Assembly (NCBI GenBank): GCA_003254905.1
Contig: QANU01041584.1
Location: 367,410 to 431,409, forward strand
DNA from: Nissolia schottii
Lineage: Eukaryota > Streptophyta > Magnoliopsida > Fabales > Fabaceae
Direction of reading: 5' to 3'
Length of the DNA: 64,000 nt
The notes under the pieces were generated by a model. It ran no database searches. It saw nothing but the letters and a program-made list of their open reading frames with translations, and was not told the origin of the DNA. Positions 23,834 to 36,959 of the stretch are shown piece by piece; the first letter of the stretch is position 1; each line of letters starts with the position of its first letter. A program made the position numbers and the translations under genes.

Positions 23834-24726
23834 TATGGCCGTCAAAATGAGACCGGCCCGTGAACTCAGTTAAATGGATGAATTTTACATGCAAAAAATA
23901 GGTCTGTGAAAATTTTTAAAAAAATGGCATGGATTATTTAGCCCCGTAGGCTAAACGGGCCAGGCCAGCGGGTTCACGGGCCAGCCTTGAACCCGTGATT
24001 TTTTTAAATAAAAAATACCAAAATTTTAAAAGTTTCATTTTAGACTCTAAATTTTATTTTGGAGTTTAAGAGTTTAGAGTTTAACTATTTGGACTTATAA
24101 TTTAGCATGTTTAACTATTTGTTATGCTTAACTACTTAACTATTTATATTGCTATACAGCTGTAGTGTTATGACAGATACTGATAAATTTTGCACTCTAT
24201 TCCTTCAATAAGTGTCTGTGCCCTACAAGTTGATATATACTTTCAAACCTTGTTTATTATTGATTAATCTACGAGAAAGAGTTCCAATTGTGTTTTTGAT
24301 TGATAATATAACAGTACTCACATCAATGTTATATGTCGTCATTTAATTAATGAAAGTTGTATTAATTCATGAATCGATTTCAAATAGCATTTGATATCTT
24401 TCAAGCAAGATAGTTGAATGAACAAAAAAGATAATATAATATCGCATTCAACCATTTTAAACTATTTCTTTTCGATTAATTAATAAATAGATGATAAAAA
24501 TTAGCTAAAAATGACTGTGCATACTTATTCACAACTTTTTATTTAAATAATAAAAAACAGACCAAAATTTTAATTTTTTTAAAAAATAAACGGGCTAGCA
24601 AACTGGCCCGTTTAAGCTCGCAGACTGACTATAAACGAGCCAAATCCTAAAAATAGACATAATTTTAGCTCGACTCATTTAGGCATGCAGAATCAAACGG
24701 GCCAGCTGACTCATTTGACATCCGTA
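23834..24726. mobile_element. hAT-type non-autonomous element, 893 bp
   Basis: A perfect 8-bp duplication, GATAGGGG, lies at 23826-23833 and 24727-24734. Terminal repeats are TATGGCCGTCAAAATGAG on the left and, read in complement from the right, TACGGATGTCAAATGAG. Both are followed by CGGCCCG/TGGCCCG motifs. Subterminal GGCCCG and CGGGCC blocks are typical of plant hAT MITEs. It has no transposase. Confidence 0.8.
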
Positions 24727-24899
24727 GATAGGGGGTTAGTTCACCACAACTTGGTAAACTGCAAAAATATTGGCGCCCATGGGCCCAAGTCCTAGTGCCT
24801 AGATGATGGCCGAACAATATATCATAGGATTTTTTACATACATATGGCAGGTAGAATTTTTTAATCCCATAATATGGTCAATGGGAAAAAATTATAGAA

Positions 24900-25148
24900 A
24901 TATGGGCGGATTTTCTGAAATCTCCACACTGTGTGGTGATTTCATAAAAATCCGAATTTAACTTTTTTTTAATTTTAGGGTATAAAATTACCACAATATA
25001 TGGCAATTTCAGAGCTTGAAATCACCATACAGCATGGAGATTTCAGAATCCTGTCCCCCACGCGAAATCTCATGCGCTCTCCTCTTCTTTTTTTTTGCGA
25101 AATTTCTGAAATCTCCCTGAACCGTGGAGATTTCAGAAATTCGTCCCA
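24900..25148. repeat. palindrome cluster (GAAATCTCC family), locus 3
   Basis: Hairpins are TCTGAAATCTCCACACTG/GTGGTGATTTCA, TTGAAATCACCATAC/CATGGAGATTTCAG and TTTCTGAAATCTCC/GGAGATTTCAGAAA. The flanking text AATATGGG...ATTTTCTGAAATC is shared with locus 2, so the two are copies of one family rather than chance palindromes. Confidence 0.75.
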
Positions 25149-25229
25149 TACTCCTGTAATTTTGCATTTTGGCCCATATATTTGAATTTCTCTCTCTCTC
25201 TCCAAAACCATATAAATGTCAAAACCCCT

Positions 25230-26480
25230 GTATCATACGCCCAAACGTTAGCGCACGCCAAAATTGCTTAAAAATCTGAAAATACTTATCATTTCATCAT
25301 TTTCTCTGATTTAGTAGCATAACTATAAAACTCTACCTAGTAATTGATTCGATCAAAATATCAGTCATTAAATTATTAGTTCATGGACTATTCTAATTGA
25401 CAATCTTGTAAATGGAATATCTTTACTACATGATGGTCACATTTTTTCAAAGCAACATTCGCATGCGAATGCAATGCATATGTTACATCATCTATAATGT
25501 TATCATGCCGGATACCAATTGCTAGCCAGATAGGCAAAAAAAAATTGCACATATGTTTCAGGTTTCATATGTTATGTACCGAGTATTCTAACCATTCATG
25601 TGTCCTACTCTTATTGGTAGTTAAATTAATTCATTTAATTTAATTTTTGTATCCAAAAAATTGGTAAAAATAACAGGAAGACTATACTTTATTCTAGTGT
25701 CTCTTTGTGTGTAGTCAACAACTGCTTCCAGACAAAAAAGTGAAAAGTAGGTCTTTGATAAGCTTGAAATATTCCAGAAAATGATGAGCCAAAGGGTCCC
25801 AAAAACAGACTTTATGGCGAAAATGCGTTTTACTCTTAAAAAGTAAAATACTCTTAAATTTATCAATTTCCTCCACTTAAGAGTCTAAATCAAACTGGTC
25901 AAAGTATCATTTTCTCTACTTTAATTCAATTTTGTTTTTAATTTTTTCTAACAAGTTATTACACGGTTAAGAAATCAATAATAAAATGTTTTAAAGTTTT
26001 ATATGTTGGAAATTTATATTTATAATATTTGTGGACTCATATTCGTTAACGATTATATTAGCTATTTATCATATATGGCTTAATTCGGTGATCTAATTAT
26101 TTGATTAAAAGCCTTTTAGACTTAAGGAAAAGTGAATGTGGGCCCAAATGGGTAGATGCCAGTATTGGCCCATCAGGGGATAATGGGAACCTTGGTGAGC
26201 TTAAATACATGAGAAACGGTTATGGTCCCCAACACACTAAATCGGAAAATGTTTCACTTCTCCCCATTTGGAAGAGAAACAGAAAGTCCCATTGAGGAAC
26301 TAAGGAGGTTTGGTTGAGGAAGACCACGAAACCATTGTTCTCGTTCGTGATCAGTTGCGCCAAGGGATTCTTATCGCTAAACCATGGATACAGGTATTTA
26401 TGCAATCCCTTTATCCTTAGTAACCTGACGTGATGTAATGATAAATTCCAACATTATAATTTCAATATATTAACAACTCA
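25230..26480. other. intergenic, one weak open frame
   Basis: 26101-26295 (+) encodes 64 residues with no known motif. At 26383 an ATG GAT ACA G is followed by GTATTT, which could be a first exon and donor, but no downstream exon was found. Otherwise this is AT-rich non-coding DNA. Confidence 0.35.
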
Positions 26481-26489
26481 AAAATATAT

Positions 26490-26880
26490 ATTTTATTTAA
26501 ATAAGCTTTTGATCTCTATACATATAATGTATTTCGATTTTGATCCCTATTAAAAAATTGATTTTGTTCTAAATATTTTTAAAATTTTGGTTTTAATCCT
26601 TATTATTATTTTATTTGGTTTTTGTTCTTGTACCAAAGTAATATATTTATTTTAAGTTTTTGAAAATGTGCAATGGTTTTGTTTAACTCCTTTCGAATGG
26701 TAGTTTGTGCTTTTTAAAACCCACCGTCATAGTTTTTTAAGACTAAAACCAAATATTGTTGAAAATGTTTGGACTTAAGCCAAATAACAAATTTTATAGG
26801 AACCAAAATCAAATGTTTTGAGAATAATTTATACTGAAAAAAGTTAGTAACCAAAATTGGAATTTATTATATTTACCATT
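26490..26880. repeat. possible fold-back element
   Basis: The left part repeats GATTTTGATCCC and GGTTTTAATCC phrases; the right part carries their complements (GGAACCAAAATCAAATG, AACCAAAATTGG). The layout resembles the fold-back elements at 9441 and 13395, but the arms are poorly matched and no target duplication was seen. Confidence 0.35.
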
Positions 26881-27609
26881 ATTAAATTTATCTGATTTTT
26901 TTTTGGTTTAATTTTTCAATCAAAACTTTCGCTTCATGATTTCTTAACTAATTGTCTTTTTGTCCTTCAACATTTTCATGTTAAGGACATGCAATAATGC
27001 GAATATTTTTCAAGTACTAAGGTTTCTTGCTAGCGATCCATTGATTGAGTTTTAATTCTTTATCGAATCAAGAGGGAAATGATTGACGCAGATTGGGTTT
27101 GCATGGAATGCTTCGTGGAGACAAATTTTCAAATGGGAATGATGATTTTGGTTTGGACCTCATCATGATAGCTTGTCTCAATTTGAGACCAAAAAAAAAA
27201 GAAGAAGTGCTTAAGAAAAGTTATTCTAAGTCTCTGCTTGGGCTATTTATAAAGAAATCATGACCAAATCCATAGAGCGTCATCTTATCTTATATATGTT
27301 CATAATTTGATACAAAATGACATTTCAATTTTAACTCTAAGCAATGAGTCCTCCAAAATAATGGTTGAATTAATTATTTATTGATAAAAGAAATGATAGA
27401 GTCATAATAATTTATGACAATTTTGAGATAATTATACTCATAAATATGTAGGTCCATTATGGTGCAGTCTATGATAGATTTCACACTTTTGTAAATATGA
27501 TTGTTTTAAAGTTGTCTCAAATAATTATCATTGTAATATTACTCTGTGTGTAATTCGGAACATATATATTCAACATAATATTTTACGATTACACTATAGA
27601 ACTTCAAGT

Positions 27610-28300
27610 TTTTTTTACTATTATGTCATTTTGGAAAACTAGTTACCAAAATGTCACACCTTCAAAAGTATTTATCAAACTATTAATGTTTAATACACGA
27701 CACTTGTTTCATCTTATTGGGTTCACATAGGAATCACCAATAAGCTAGCTACTTCGTACATGAAATCGTTAACAAGGTAGACACTTCTCAATTAAAATCG
27801 TCAACATGACAAACACTTCTAAACTAGAATCACCTATGTGTTTGGCAATATCAGTTAAGAAGTTCCTACTACGTTGGTGATCTTAATTAAGAAGTGACTA
27901 TCGTGTTGGCAAATTCAGTTACACCCCTACTTTCACCTAGTTGCTGGGTGAAAGTAAAATTAAAAAAAAGGGGACAAATATGGGCGAAGAAGGGTAAAGT
28001 TGGAATTGCCAACACGATAGCTACTTCTTAGTTAAATCTGCTAACATGATAGACAATTCATAGATGAATTCGCCAAACGCGTAGTTGATTTCAATAAAGA
28101 AGTGTTTGTCACGATGGAGTTTTAAATGAGAATTAAGTGATTACCGTGTTAGCAATTTCACGTCAAAAGTGACTAGCTAATTAGCGGTTCTTATGTGGAC
28201 CCAACCAAATGAAGCAAGTGTCACGATGTACTAAACATGAAAAGTTTGATAAATAATTTTGATAATATATTCACTGAGGTAAAATGTTAACAAAAATATT
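27610..28300. repeat. large fold-back element built of GAATTCGCCAAC-type hairpins
   Basis: The two halves are inverted copies of about 320 bp. The left half has CAAACTATTAATGTTTA, GACACTTGTTTCAT, GGGTTCACATAGGAA and AAGCTAGCTACTTC. The right half has the complements, near 28250, 28215, 28195 and 28170. Inside, short blocks alternate an AATCRYCAACAYG/GTTGGCRATT hairpin arm with CTTCTTA or ACTTCT spacers, near 27830-27920 and 27990-28100. There is no coding frame. Ends are approximate. Confidence 0.65.
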
Positions 28301-28970
28301 CATTTTAGATAGAATTTGATAACAAATTAATTAAGGCAATTAACCCAGAAGAGTTGTCAAATATAGTCTAATATAATTAACCTCATGACATAATAATTTC
28401 AACATCCAAACTTTTATGTCTCCTTTGTCACACACGTTCTTCTGTCGAACACTGAATCAATAAACTTACTGACATCATCTCATAAATAGAAGAAGAGAAG
28501 AAAAAGACGAAGGAACAAACTAAGAAGACAAAAGTGACATGCAAGCACTGTTTCAGATGCACAGAACAGTAGAAGCAGCAAGGCCATGCATGCAGTCATT
28601 GTAACAAAGAAACTCAACAAGGACACATATGTGTTCCCTCCACTCCCATCTATACCTTAGAATTTGAAGCTAACATAGTAATTATAAGATTTACTTTCAA
28701 TTAATTCTCCCTTGATATTCAAGACAGAAGCACTATAATGTCATTTAATTCATGTAATTGATCTCATATAATGGAACAAAGCGTAGTCATTATTGTTGTA
28801 TCAATTAATTCTCTTTGATCAGAATTATTTATCATTTAAAGAATATAATTTTCAGTTCTTTAGTTACTATGAGGATTCTTCATTGTTGGGAAATTCAAAT
28901 TAAAAATAATTTACACATGTATAATATTTTATGCAAAAACAACAATTAATTGGTTTAAGTGATTCAACAT
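28300..28970. other. intergenic, nothing recognised
   Basis: Purine-rich text at 28480-28560 and AT-rich DNA elsewhere. No gene, RNA fold or bounded repeat could be supported. Confidence 0.4.
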
Positions 28971-28974
28971 TTAC

Positions 28975-29115
28975 TTTTTTTTAAGCACAACCCACAATAG
29001 AGGTAAAGCTCTCACAACAACATTAATTTTTTATTTTCATTTATAAGGTTCGAACTCGAGACTTTACTTAAAAAAACAAGTGTACACTTATTGAACCACT
29101 TAGACTAGTCAAACA
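28975..29115 (-). mobile_element. tRNA-derived SINE
   Basis: Read on the minus strand, TAGTCTAAGTGG (29095-29106) is an A-box-like motif and GAGTTCGAACC (29047-29057) an almost canonical B box. They are followed by a ~70-bp body and an A/T-rich end near 28975. It is clearly not a tRNA gene, because no acceptor-stem pairing exists. Confidence 0.6.
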
Positions 29116-29119
29116 TTGG

Positions 29120-31850
29120 TTTTGTTTTATCAACACTTATTATAATATTTCATCAAAAATAAGAAGAATGTCTTAAGCAGTGTTTGAACATTTTATTGAT
29201 GTCCACATTAGTCACTCAATAAAAAAAAATTCTTAATTAATTCTTAGACGTGTTAAACAATACTCTTTAGTTCATAAATATTTCAGATGAAAATATTAAC
29301 TAGTGTAACATTTAAAATATTTAGAGATTAATTATTATTATTACATTCATGTGAAAAATTAAAAAGCAAAGGAGTTATGAGAATCACGTGAGATCAAGAA
29401 AAAGAAATCCAACATACATATATATTCATTCATTTATGGCAGAATCAAATTTAAGTTAGGATCTAGGGACCAAATATAAAACAAAGTTTGGATATTGTGA
29501 GAAATATCACTGCTGCCCCCCTAACCTGCTGTGATGGCTACATGACTGAAGAAAGACCACTGCATCTGTATGTATGTGTTTGTGTTTGTGGCCCTTTGCA
29601 GTTTGTGTGCTGCCCACTGCCACTCCCTGCATATGTGTTTGGCCATTTACATTTGAAATTGTCTTTCATGACATGCAAATTGGTCGATGAGCTTCTTCCA
29701 TTTGAGAATTTCTTCAATATTTTCATGCAAGCAACAGACAAGAAGAAGGAAATTATTTGTGCTTATCTATGAAATATTTTTTAAAGAACGTATTGATGTA
29801 TTTTTTTTATTTTTATTTTTTTACAATTAGCATTCGATTGAACTTTGATCCATAGATTGATGACTCAAATCCTAGATGAATAATTAAGGGTTTAGAGCTC
29901 TCAATCACTCCATCTGCGTGCTATATTAAGTAGATCAACTTTTCTCCCATCAAGGGTTTAGGAACATTTTAAGATATCCCTTAAAAAATGTTTAGTAAAA
30001 AAAATTATAAATAGATGTTGTTAAAATAAGCCAAGTAGTCAAAGTAAACATAAAATAAATTAAAAATTTTCTTTTAGTCTGCAAACACGTAATATTTTGT
30101 TTTCTAATGCTTTATATTTACAATATTCACAATAAAAATAGTAGAATAAAAAAAAGAATATATCAATAAAATTAATAAGACTCATTTTTATCATAAAAAT
30201 ATTAGTGAAACTAAAAGTTATATAATGATAAAGTATTGAAATTATATTCATGTAAAAGAAAGAGCAGTCTCATTATATGGGAATTTTACATGACTCTGTA
30301 TGCATAAATTTTTATCATTAATTATATTTATTTGTGAAATTTAAATTAAAGACCATCCATTTAATAATGATAAAAATTTAAACATAATAATAAGGTCACT
30401 TAAAAATTTAATTTATTCCAAAGAAAAAATATCTTTGTTTTTCCTGTCTTATAAGATTGTTTCTCTTTGAATCTGCCCCCTCCCATGGATGCAAATCCCA
30501 AATTCAATCCAACTCTTGCTGCCCAATCCATTCTCATTCATCACTCGCCAGTAGGGCAGTGGTACTATTCTTTCTCTCTATGAGATCCCGTGATGAAATG
30601 TCAAAATCCAAGCTTGTATTTTATGTCATGTCACCATCACATTAGATTCTCTTTCTCTCGGCTAATCAAGACACTGCTTCTTTTCTTTTTCATTTTTCAT
30701 TTTTTATTTATTTATTGTCAATATAGGCAGAGATTGAAAGCTCAAAGACAACTTGGCAACTGCTTCTTTTTTTTCTTTTTCTTTTTTTTGGATCCTTTTC
30801 TGTAACATTTTTTTATTCTTTAAACTGATTTTTAAGATTAAATTAAGTTACTCTATTATCTAAAACCTATTTACATATTTGGTCTTTACATGGAGGGAAA
30901 TGATTCTAATTTGATTTAGGGTTTGACTTGATGGAAAATAGTATATATTTTTTAATGTCCGCTCAAATTATAATTTAAATTAAATAATAACGTTCGTTAA
31001 ATATATTATTGATGAATGAAACTCGTGCCATCAATCTAATTTAGGATATTTTAAGAGAAATATTATTTATATTTGTTAATCATGATATATTGTAATGACT
31101 TCTAAATGACCACATGACATTTATTTTTCACTTTTCGACCACATGACATCTAAACGAGTAATGAAATTAAACGTTTAAAGCGTCTATTTTTCACCTTTTG
31201 ATCACATGAAATCTAAACGAGTAATGCAATTAATTTTACTATAATTTTTGTATTTTGTATCTTTATATGTCATTTTAACTTAACTTTTTTATTTTATTTT
31301 TTTAAATTTTAATTATTGACTCTTAAATTTTATAATTAAAATGCTGCTTAAAATTGATACAATGTAGTTTCAAATTTCATTTTACATATCCAAAAATAAT
31401 TTATGCTCTTTTTATATTATGAAGGAATAAAGATATAATTATCTATGTGCAAAAGAAAAATTCATTAAAATGTAAATTGATTATATTAATATTTATGAGT
31501 ATTAAATACGTTTCGGTATCTAACAATATTTATATTTAAGTTGTTAAAAAAGTTTGAAATATTTAAGTTATTGATATTGACATGTTTCGTTTTATAGTAG
31601 TTAAACATGTATATTGTATATATCATATCTATGTTTTGATATGTAAGTGATTATAGTTGATATTTATTTATAAAAAATACCTTATGAAAAAAATGATATT
31701 GTTATTTTATGTTTAGAGACATATTCAAATAAGTGCTTTTATATGTATAAATTGACATAATTACAATGATTAACTCGTTATTTTTCATTTTAAAAGAAAT
31801 ATTAAGTTAAAATATAGTTAAATATCTATTAATTAGTTTTAACTTATCTG
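29120..31850. other. intergenic, no gene recognised
   Basis: Two patches (29490-29770 and 30460-30810) are less AT-rich and hold open frames of 60-94 residues without recognisable motifs. The rest is strongly AT-rich. No promoter or splice pattern supports a gene. Confidence 0.4.
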
Positions 31851-31859
31851 TCAATTATG

Positions 31860-32160
31860 TCTTATTTATTTATATTTTTATAATTTAATAAATTACTGAT
31901 AAATATATCCGTCAGTAATATCCTGTTTAATTTTTCTAAAAAAATAATAATTATCAATAAATATAGACGTCGATAATTAAATGTCGTCACTTAGCGCTAT
32001 AAATTACTGACAAAAATAGTAATGAATATGCCATCTGCTAATCATTTTGACCTGTTTTGTGGTCATAGTGTAAAAAAATCATTAGTGACAAATTTGGACA
32101 CACAATCTACCACTAAATTCGTAAGTAAAATCCCTCAACATTTAACATTTTTCTAGTAGT
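31860..32160. mobile_element. CACTA-type 3' terminus
   Basis: The stretch ends TTTTTCTAGTAGTG; its complement CACTACTAGAAAAA is the classic CACTA terminus. Inside are repeats such as ACTGATAAATATATCCGTCAG and AGTGACAAATTTGG. No matching left end is in place, so this is one end of a truncated element. Confidence 0.6.
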
Positions 32161-32164
32161 GTCA

Positions 32165-34990
32165 TCTTATATCACAATCTTTAATAAATAGTAAAATTTT
32201 AAATATAACACTCATTTTTATTTTAAAAAGAAGAAGATCTTATTTTATTCATTTAAACAAATACACTCATAAAATTGGGAGAAAAAGTTCCTCAACTGTG
32301 AATATAAGGAACAATTAAGGAGTATTCATAAGATCTTTAATATAAGGAACACTCATAACTTTACATAAGTACACACGAGGTACAATTACACATTTAAAAA
32401 TAAATTGGTATTGAAACTCAAAGCAGATGAAGGAAACCAGCCACACAACCTAAATGAGCCACCTCCTCCCAAGCAACCTCTAGTAAGTACTAGTTTCTAA
32501 AAGAGTGAAAAGGATATGAAACTTCATTCTTGGAAGTTGGAAAATATTCCAAGATTTCAAAGTCCATAGGTAAATAAAACTTTCCCTAAATTAGTAGGGT
32601 TTTTGGCTCCTTGTTCAAAAAACAACCATGCCCTTTCCCTTGTCACCACTCCATCCATACAATAAGTACCTTTTAAGTGTGATGTTTCACCCCATGGCCC
32701 TTGATGATGTGTTGGGTTTTGTCAATTGACTCTGCATTCCTATATATATGCCTATTTAATGGAACAAGACTATGAGTCTATGATACTTGTTTCTTTTTAT
32801 GGTATTGTAGGTTTTTTAAGAGCAAGCATTCACTGACCCTGCCAGGAATGTGATGAAAAAGAAAGCAAACCCCACAAAAGCCCTTCTTGTTAATTAAAAA
32901 ACCTTGATTCACACATTGAAAAGCAAGAGCAATGTGGAATCTGTGTTTGTCCAAAGGATATATCATAGTTCTCCTTCTTTCAACGACTAAGAATAATCTT
33001 GTGCGTTGATAAATCCATGGCCTTGCCCTCGAATAAAATCAAGATCAGAAGGTCTTCTTTTTTGGGGTTATGTTAAAAGTACGTTCGTCAGTCTCTTACT
33101 CTCTCTATGTATATATGATCAATAATTTCAGTAATCTTAATGTTTTTGTAAGTTAACATTTAGAGTTGAATTAAATTGAGTGTATCAAAGTATTGTATTT
33201 GATATTAGGTCGCGTGCATATATCTAATCATGCAAATTCAGACATTTCTTTCAAATTTTGAGAGTATTTGAAGTCTCACGTATTATTTAGTCCACCTGTT
33301 ATTTAGTTGATTGAAATAATTTTTATAATAATTTGAACAACTATTTCATTATGAACTCACTTTTAAAGTTATAAATTAGATTTACTCAATTCTTAGATAT
33401 TTTAGTTGACTAAGATGTACTTTAGTCTTAGATAGTATGTATCGCTTGAGTAAATAGAGAAACAGATCTAATTTCAATTTAACTCGAGGAAAGATAGTGT
33501 AATTTAGGCTAAATATTATTTAGTTTGAGATGAATTTGGGGTTTGTAATTATAAAAGTTAAATCGCATCTTAAAAATATCCAGCCATTAACGTGTCTGAA
33601 CACGTATTACTCCTATGTATATTTCCAGGTCCTCTTTATGGTAATCTGTGTGAGCAACATTTAGATGTCAACCATTGATGAAGACTTGTGTGCCCGAAGA
33701 AAAAAACTAAAATGGAATCTTATAAGCAAAAGATCTTTAGTTTTATTTTTCAAAAAACTGTAAAATATACTAATTAACATCAATAACATTTGGATAAGAG
33801 TCCTTTAAAATAAAATTCTTCATTTTAAAAAATAAAATGAAAAGGCTCATTTTAGCTCATTTTAAAAAATTCTTCATTTTTTTATTTTTAGTGATCATGA
33901 AGCTTTAAAGAAGATAGACGCCTTTAATGAAACATTAAAAAATATATAATACTAATTGGCATCGTATCTATTGGGTGAGGGGTGATTTGACAGGGCATGC
34001 AGAGGCCAAACAATCTTAATTTCCCAATGGCCAGCAGCTGCAGCTTGTAACACACACACAAAAGAATTCAACACACCCTGTTCTATACTCTCTAATCTAT
34101 CAATTACCCTATCAATCTCTATCCCTATGGCTATGAATACATATATATATCTCACAGCATCACGTCATTCTAATCCCTTTGGTTTTTTCAACCTTACACC
34201 CTTTCTCAGATTGATTTTTATGTAGCATCTTATATCATATTGTTATATTATTCTCCTCTTTCCCAAATTTGGGATCCCCCAGAGGCTACATAGTAGAGAT
34301 GTTATAAAAAGTAAAAAATGTTGCAGGGTGGTGCAGGTCCATGAATCCTGATTCAATTGTAATTTGTTAAAGGATAACCTGTGGTTCAATTGTACCATGT
34401 GGTTCCTACATGACGAAACATTTTGTTTCTTCCTGCCTGAGATTTCTTACAATTATTATTATAAAAAAAAAAACATAGAGGATCTGTCTGATTTAGTTAT
34501 AAATTTGATCATTATTTTAAAACTAAAGTACTTTTTGTGTGGGTTGAATTTAGGATTTTCATGCCCGACAACATTAATTAAAGTTACTTGCCACTTAAAT
34601 TATGGGTATATATACCCAAAGAAAGTTAATTAGGGGTATATCCTTATTCATTTTAGCCTAAACTATTAATTATATTTTGGACTTATATAGTTAAATGAAT
34701 CTTAAGAAAAAGCACCATATCTATGAATTTGGGTTACTCCAATACAATGCCCAATTCTTTTAATGAAATTGGGCTCCATCTGGCCCAAATTCCTCAGGCC
34801 AGGACCAGTTATGCAATGAGGCCCAATCTTTAGTGAGCTGTCGAATATTATATTTGGTTTTCACATAAATTTCTTTGCAAAGCTTTACAAAATAATATTT
34901 TCTTTTACAAGTTTATTGGTACAATAATAGTGTTTAAAAATAATAAAAATATTTAACATATCAAAATTAAAATTTTATTAAATAATGAAA
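32165..34990. other. intergenic, no gene recognised
   Basis: Several patches (32400-32960, 33640-34250, 34690-34860) are less AT-rich, but open frames there are under 90 codons and lack motifs or splice-linked partners. No bounded repeat was seen. Confidence 0.4.
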
Positions 34991-35019
34991 TGATGTACTT
35001 ATACACATTATCTATATAT

Positions 35020-35640
35020 TATAGTATGAGTAATGCTAGACCCAACCCATGGTCTACACCATATTGAGTTCACACACTTTTGGATGTACGTGTGCAAATT
35101 TTTTTTACACACATGCAACAAAAATTTCAAATATAAAACTAAATTAAACCAGGTCTGTAGCGTATTAAATAGCGAAAAATAACTATCGCACTTTCTCTTC
35201 ATCTCTCCACTCACACTCTAAGTGAACATGCACAAACTGTTGAATAATAATACACAAATTTTTCTAGACGCATGCACAAACTTTTGATCAATCAGATATG
35301 CACTTTTGAACAAGCATGCTAAAACTTTACTATACACAATGCACAAATATTTGAAAAACAAAAAATTAATATGATGAAAACAAAAATGAAAACTCTTAAA
35401 TTCATAAAGAATAAGATGAAAATCAATAAAAAAAATGAGAGATTGGGGAAGAAGAGAGAGAAAATAAAGAATAAGAAAAAAAGAAGAAAAAAACACATAT
35501 TAAGAAGAATGAGTTGTATAATAGTTGACAAATTTTAAGTTGTACACAAAACATTTCTCTTGTAGTATAAACAAAAGTTTCTACAATTAATGTCAGATCA
35601 CATGTCATTTCTTAAGTATTATATCTATATTTATTTATTA
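35020..35640. repeat. dispersed repeat with TTTGTGCATG motifs, copy 1
   Basis: Multiple spaced copies of GCACAAACTTTTG or close variants occur (35228, 35275, 35300, 35340). The left end is GAGTAATGCTAGACCCAACC. The block around AAATAGCGAAAAATAACTAT (35160-35185) matches, in reverse complement, GACAATTACTTTTTGCTATT at 63656. The two regions are inverted copies of one repeat family. Confidence 0.65.
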
Positions 35641-35644
35641 TATA

Positions 35645-36536
35645 AACGAATTTTTTTGCAATTAATACCTTGTCACATGTCATTTCTTACCTTCTCTTAC
35701 AAATTTTTATTTCAATTTTTTATTCTTAATTTCTAATCATTTTGATGTCTAGTAAATTTCTATGTTACATTTTCACGTATTTAACATTAAATTTTTTTAA
35801 TAACAACCAATCAAAGTTTATTTATATGTTGATATTCTATTTACCTTTTTTTTTCTTCTTCTTTTGTGATGATGAAATTGTGTGCTCATTTAATTTTTTT
35901 TTATAATTTATATTTAAATTACTACATGGCTATCTATGTCAATTATACTATATATTATATATATTCACATTAAAAAAACCGTGCAACATAGGGGTAATAA
36001 AACAATTTTTTTCCAAAACAAAGCATACAGATTTACAACACACAAGCATTAGTTTAGTTAAAATCTAAAATTACACCACCAGAGACTACTTCCATTGTTA
36101 TTAAAACAGATATGGGAAGGAAGTTTCCTATTGTGGATCATTAATTATGACTTATGAGTCAGATATGGGAAGGCAAAGGGATCATCTAATTTTCCCTTTT
36201 CCATTTTCCAATTGATATCGTTTTCCAATAATAGTAGTACATATGACACGCTTACTTAATTTTGCAAATGACTTTATCAAATTCAAAACTAAAGTCCGGC
36301 CATCAATGGCTAAGTTATACATATTCTTTAGGATTGATCGATTGTTTGGCCCAAAAATCTCTTATATGCTATTTAACCTTACTGAATTAGTCGATTAATT
36401 GTTAGACCTTAACTTTGAGGGTGACTGTTTTTTTTCTTTAATGTCTATTCAATGGTACTCTCTCCGATTCATTTTATATGTTACTTTTATTTTTTTAAAA
36501 TACATTAAAAAACTAATGTATTGGACACAATTGTGT

Positions 36537-36577
<41 letters not shown>

Positions 36578-36955
36578 TTTCTGAATGTATTAAAAAAGTG
36601 AAAGTGACAGGTGAAGTAAATTGAAAGGAGTATTATTGTTCGATTTACACATTTAACTTATTTTTATTACACTAATAATCCATTTTTATGTTACATTTAT
36701 TACTCTAATTCGTTGATCTTATACTCCTCTCTAATTGATACTAAGTCTAGAAGGCCAAACAAATCATTAAAAAAATTATATTATTATTATATGTCACCAA
36801 CACATTAATTTGATTAGTTTTTTGTGGGCTTGGGTAGTGGTTTGCTTCTTTAGTGTTTTTTATTGGTCGAAGTAGTTTGCTTTTTAGATGGCTTAGTAAT
36901 TAGTGGTAGTTTGTTGCTAGTTAGTTTGGGCCTAGGGGTCCTTATCCCCACCTCT
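35645..36955. other. intergenic, (AT)n microsatellite
   Basis: AT-rich DNA with a pure (AT)n run at 36540-36574 and no supported gene. Confidence 0.5.
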
Positions 36956-36959
36956 TTAC

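Noticed and set aside
26383-26400. ATG GAT ACA G followed by GTATTT as a first exon
   Set aside because: No downstream exon was found on the same strand in the following 5 kb.
29035-29110. tRNA gene suggested by GGTTCGAACTC
   Set aside because: Only internal promoter boxes are present, with no acceptor or anticodon stem, so it is a SINE.
34020-34155. Frame rich in common residues at 33952-34155 (-)
   Set aside because: No start context, splice link or known motif.
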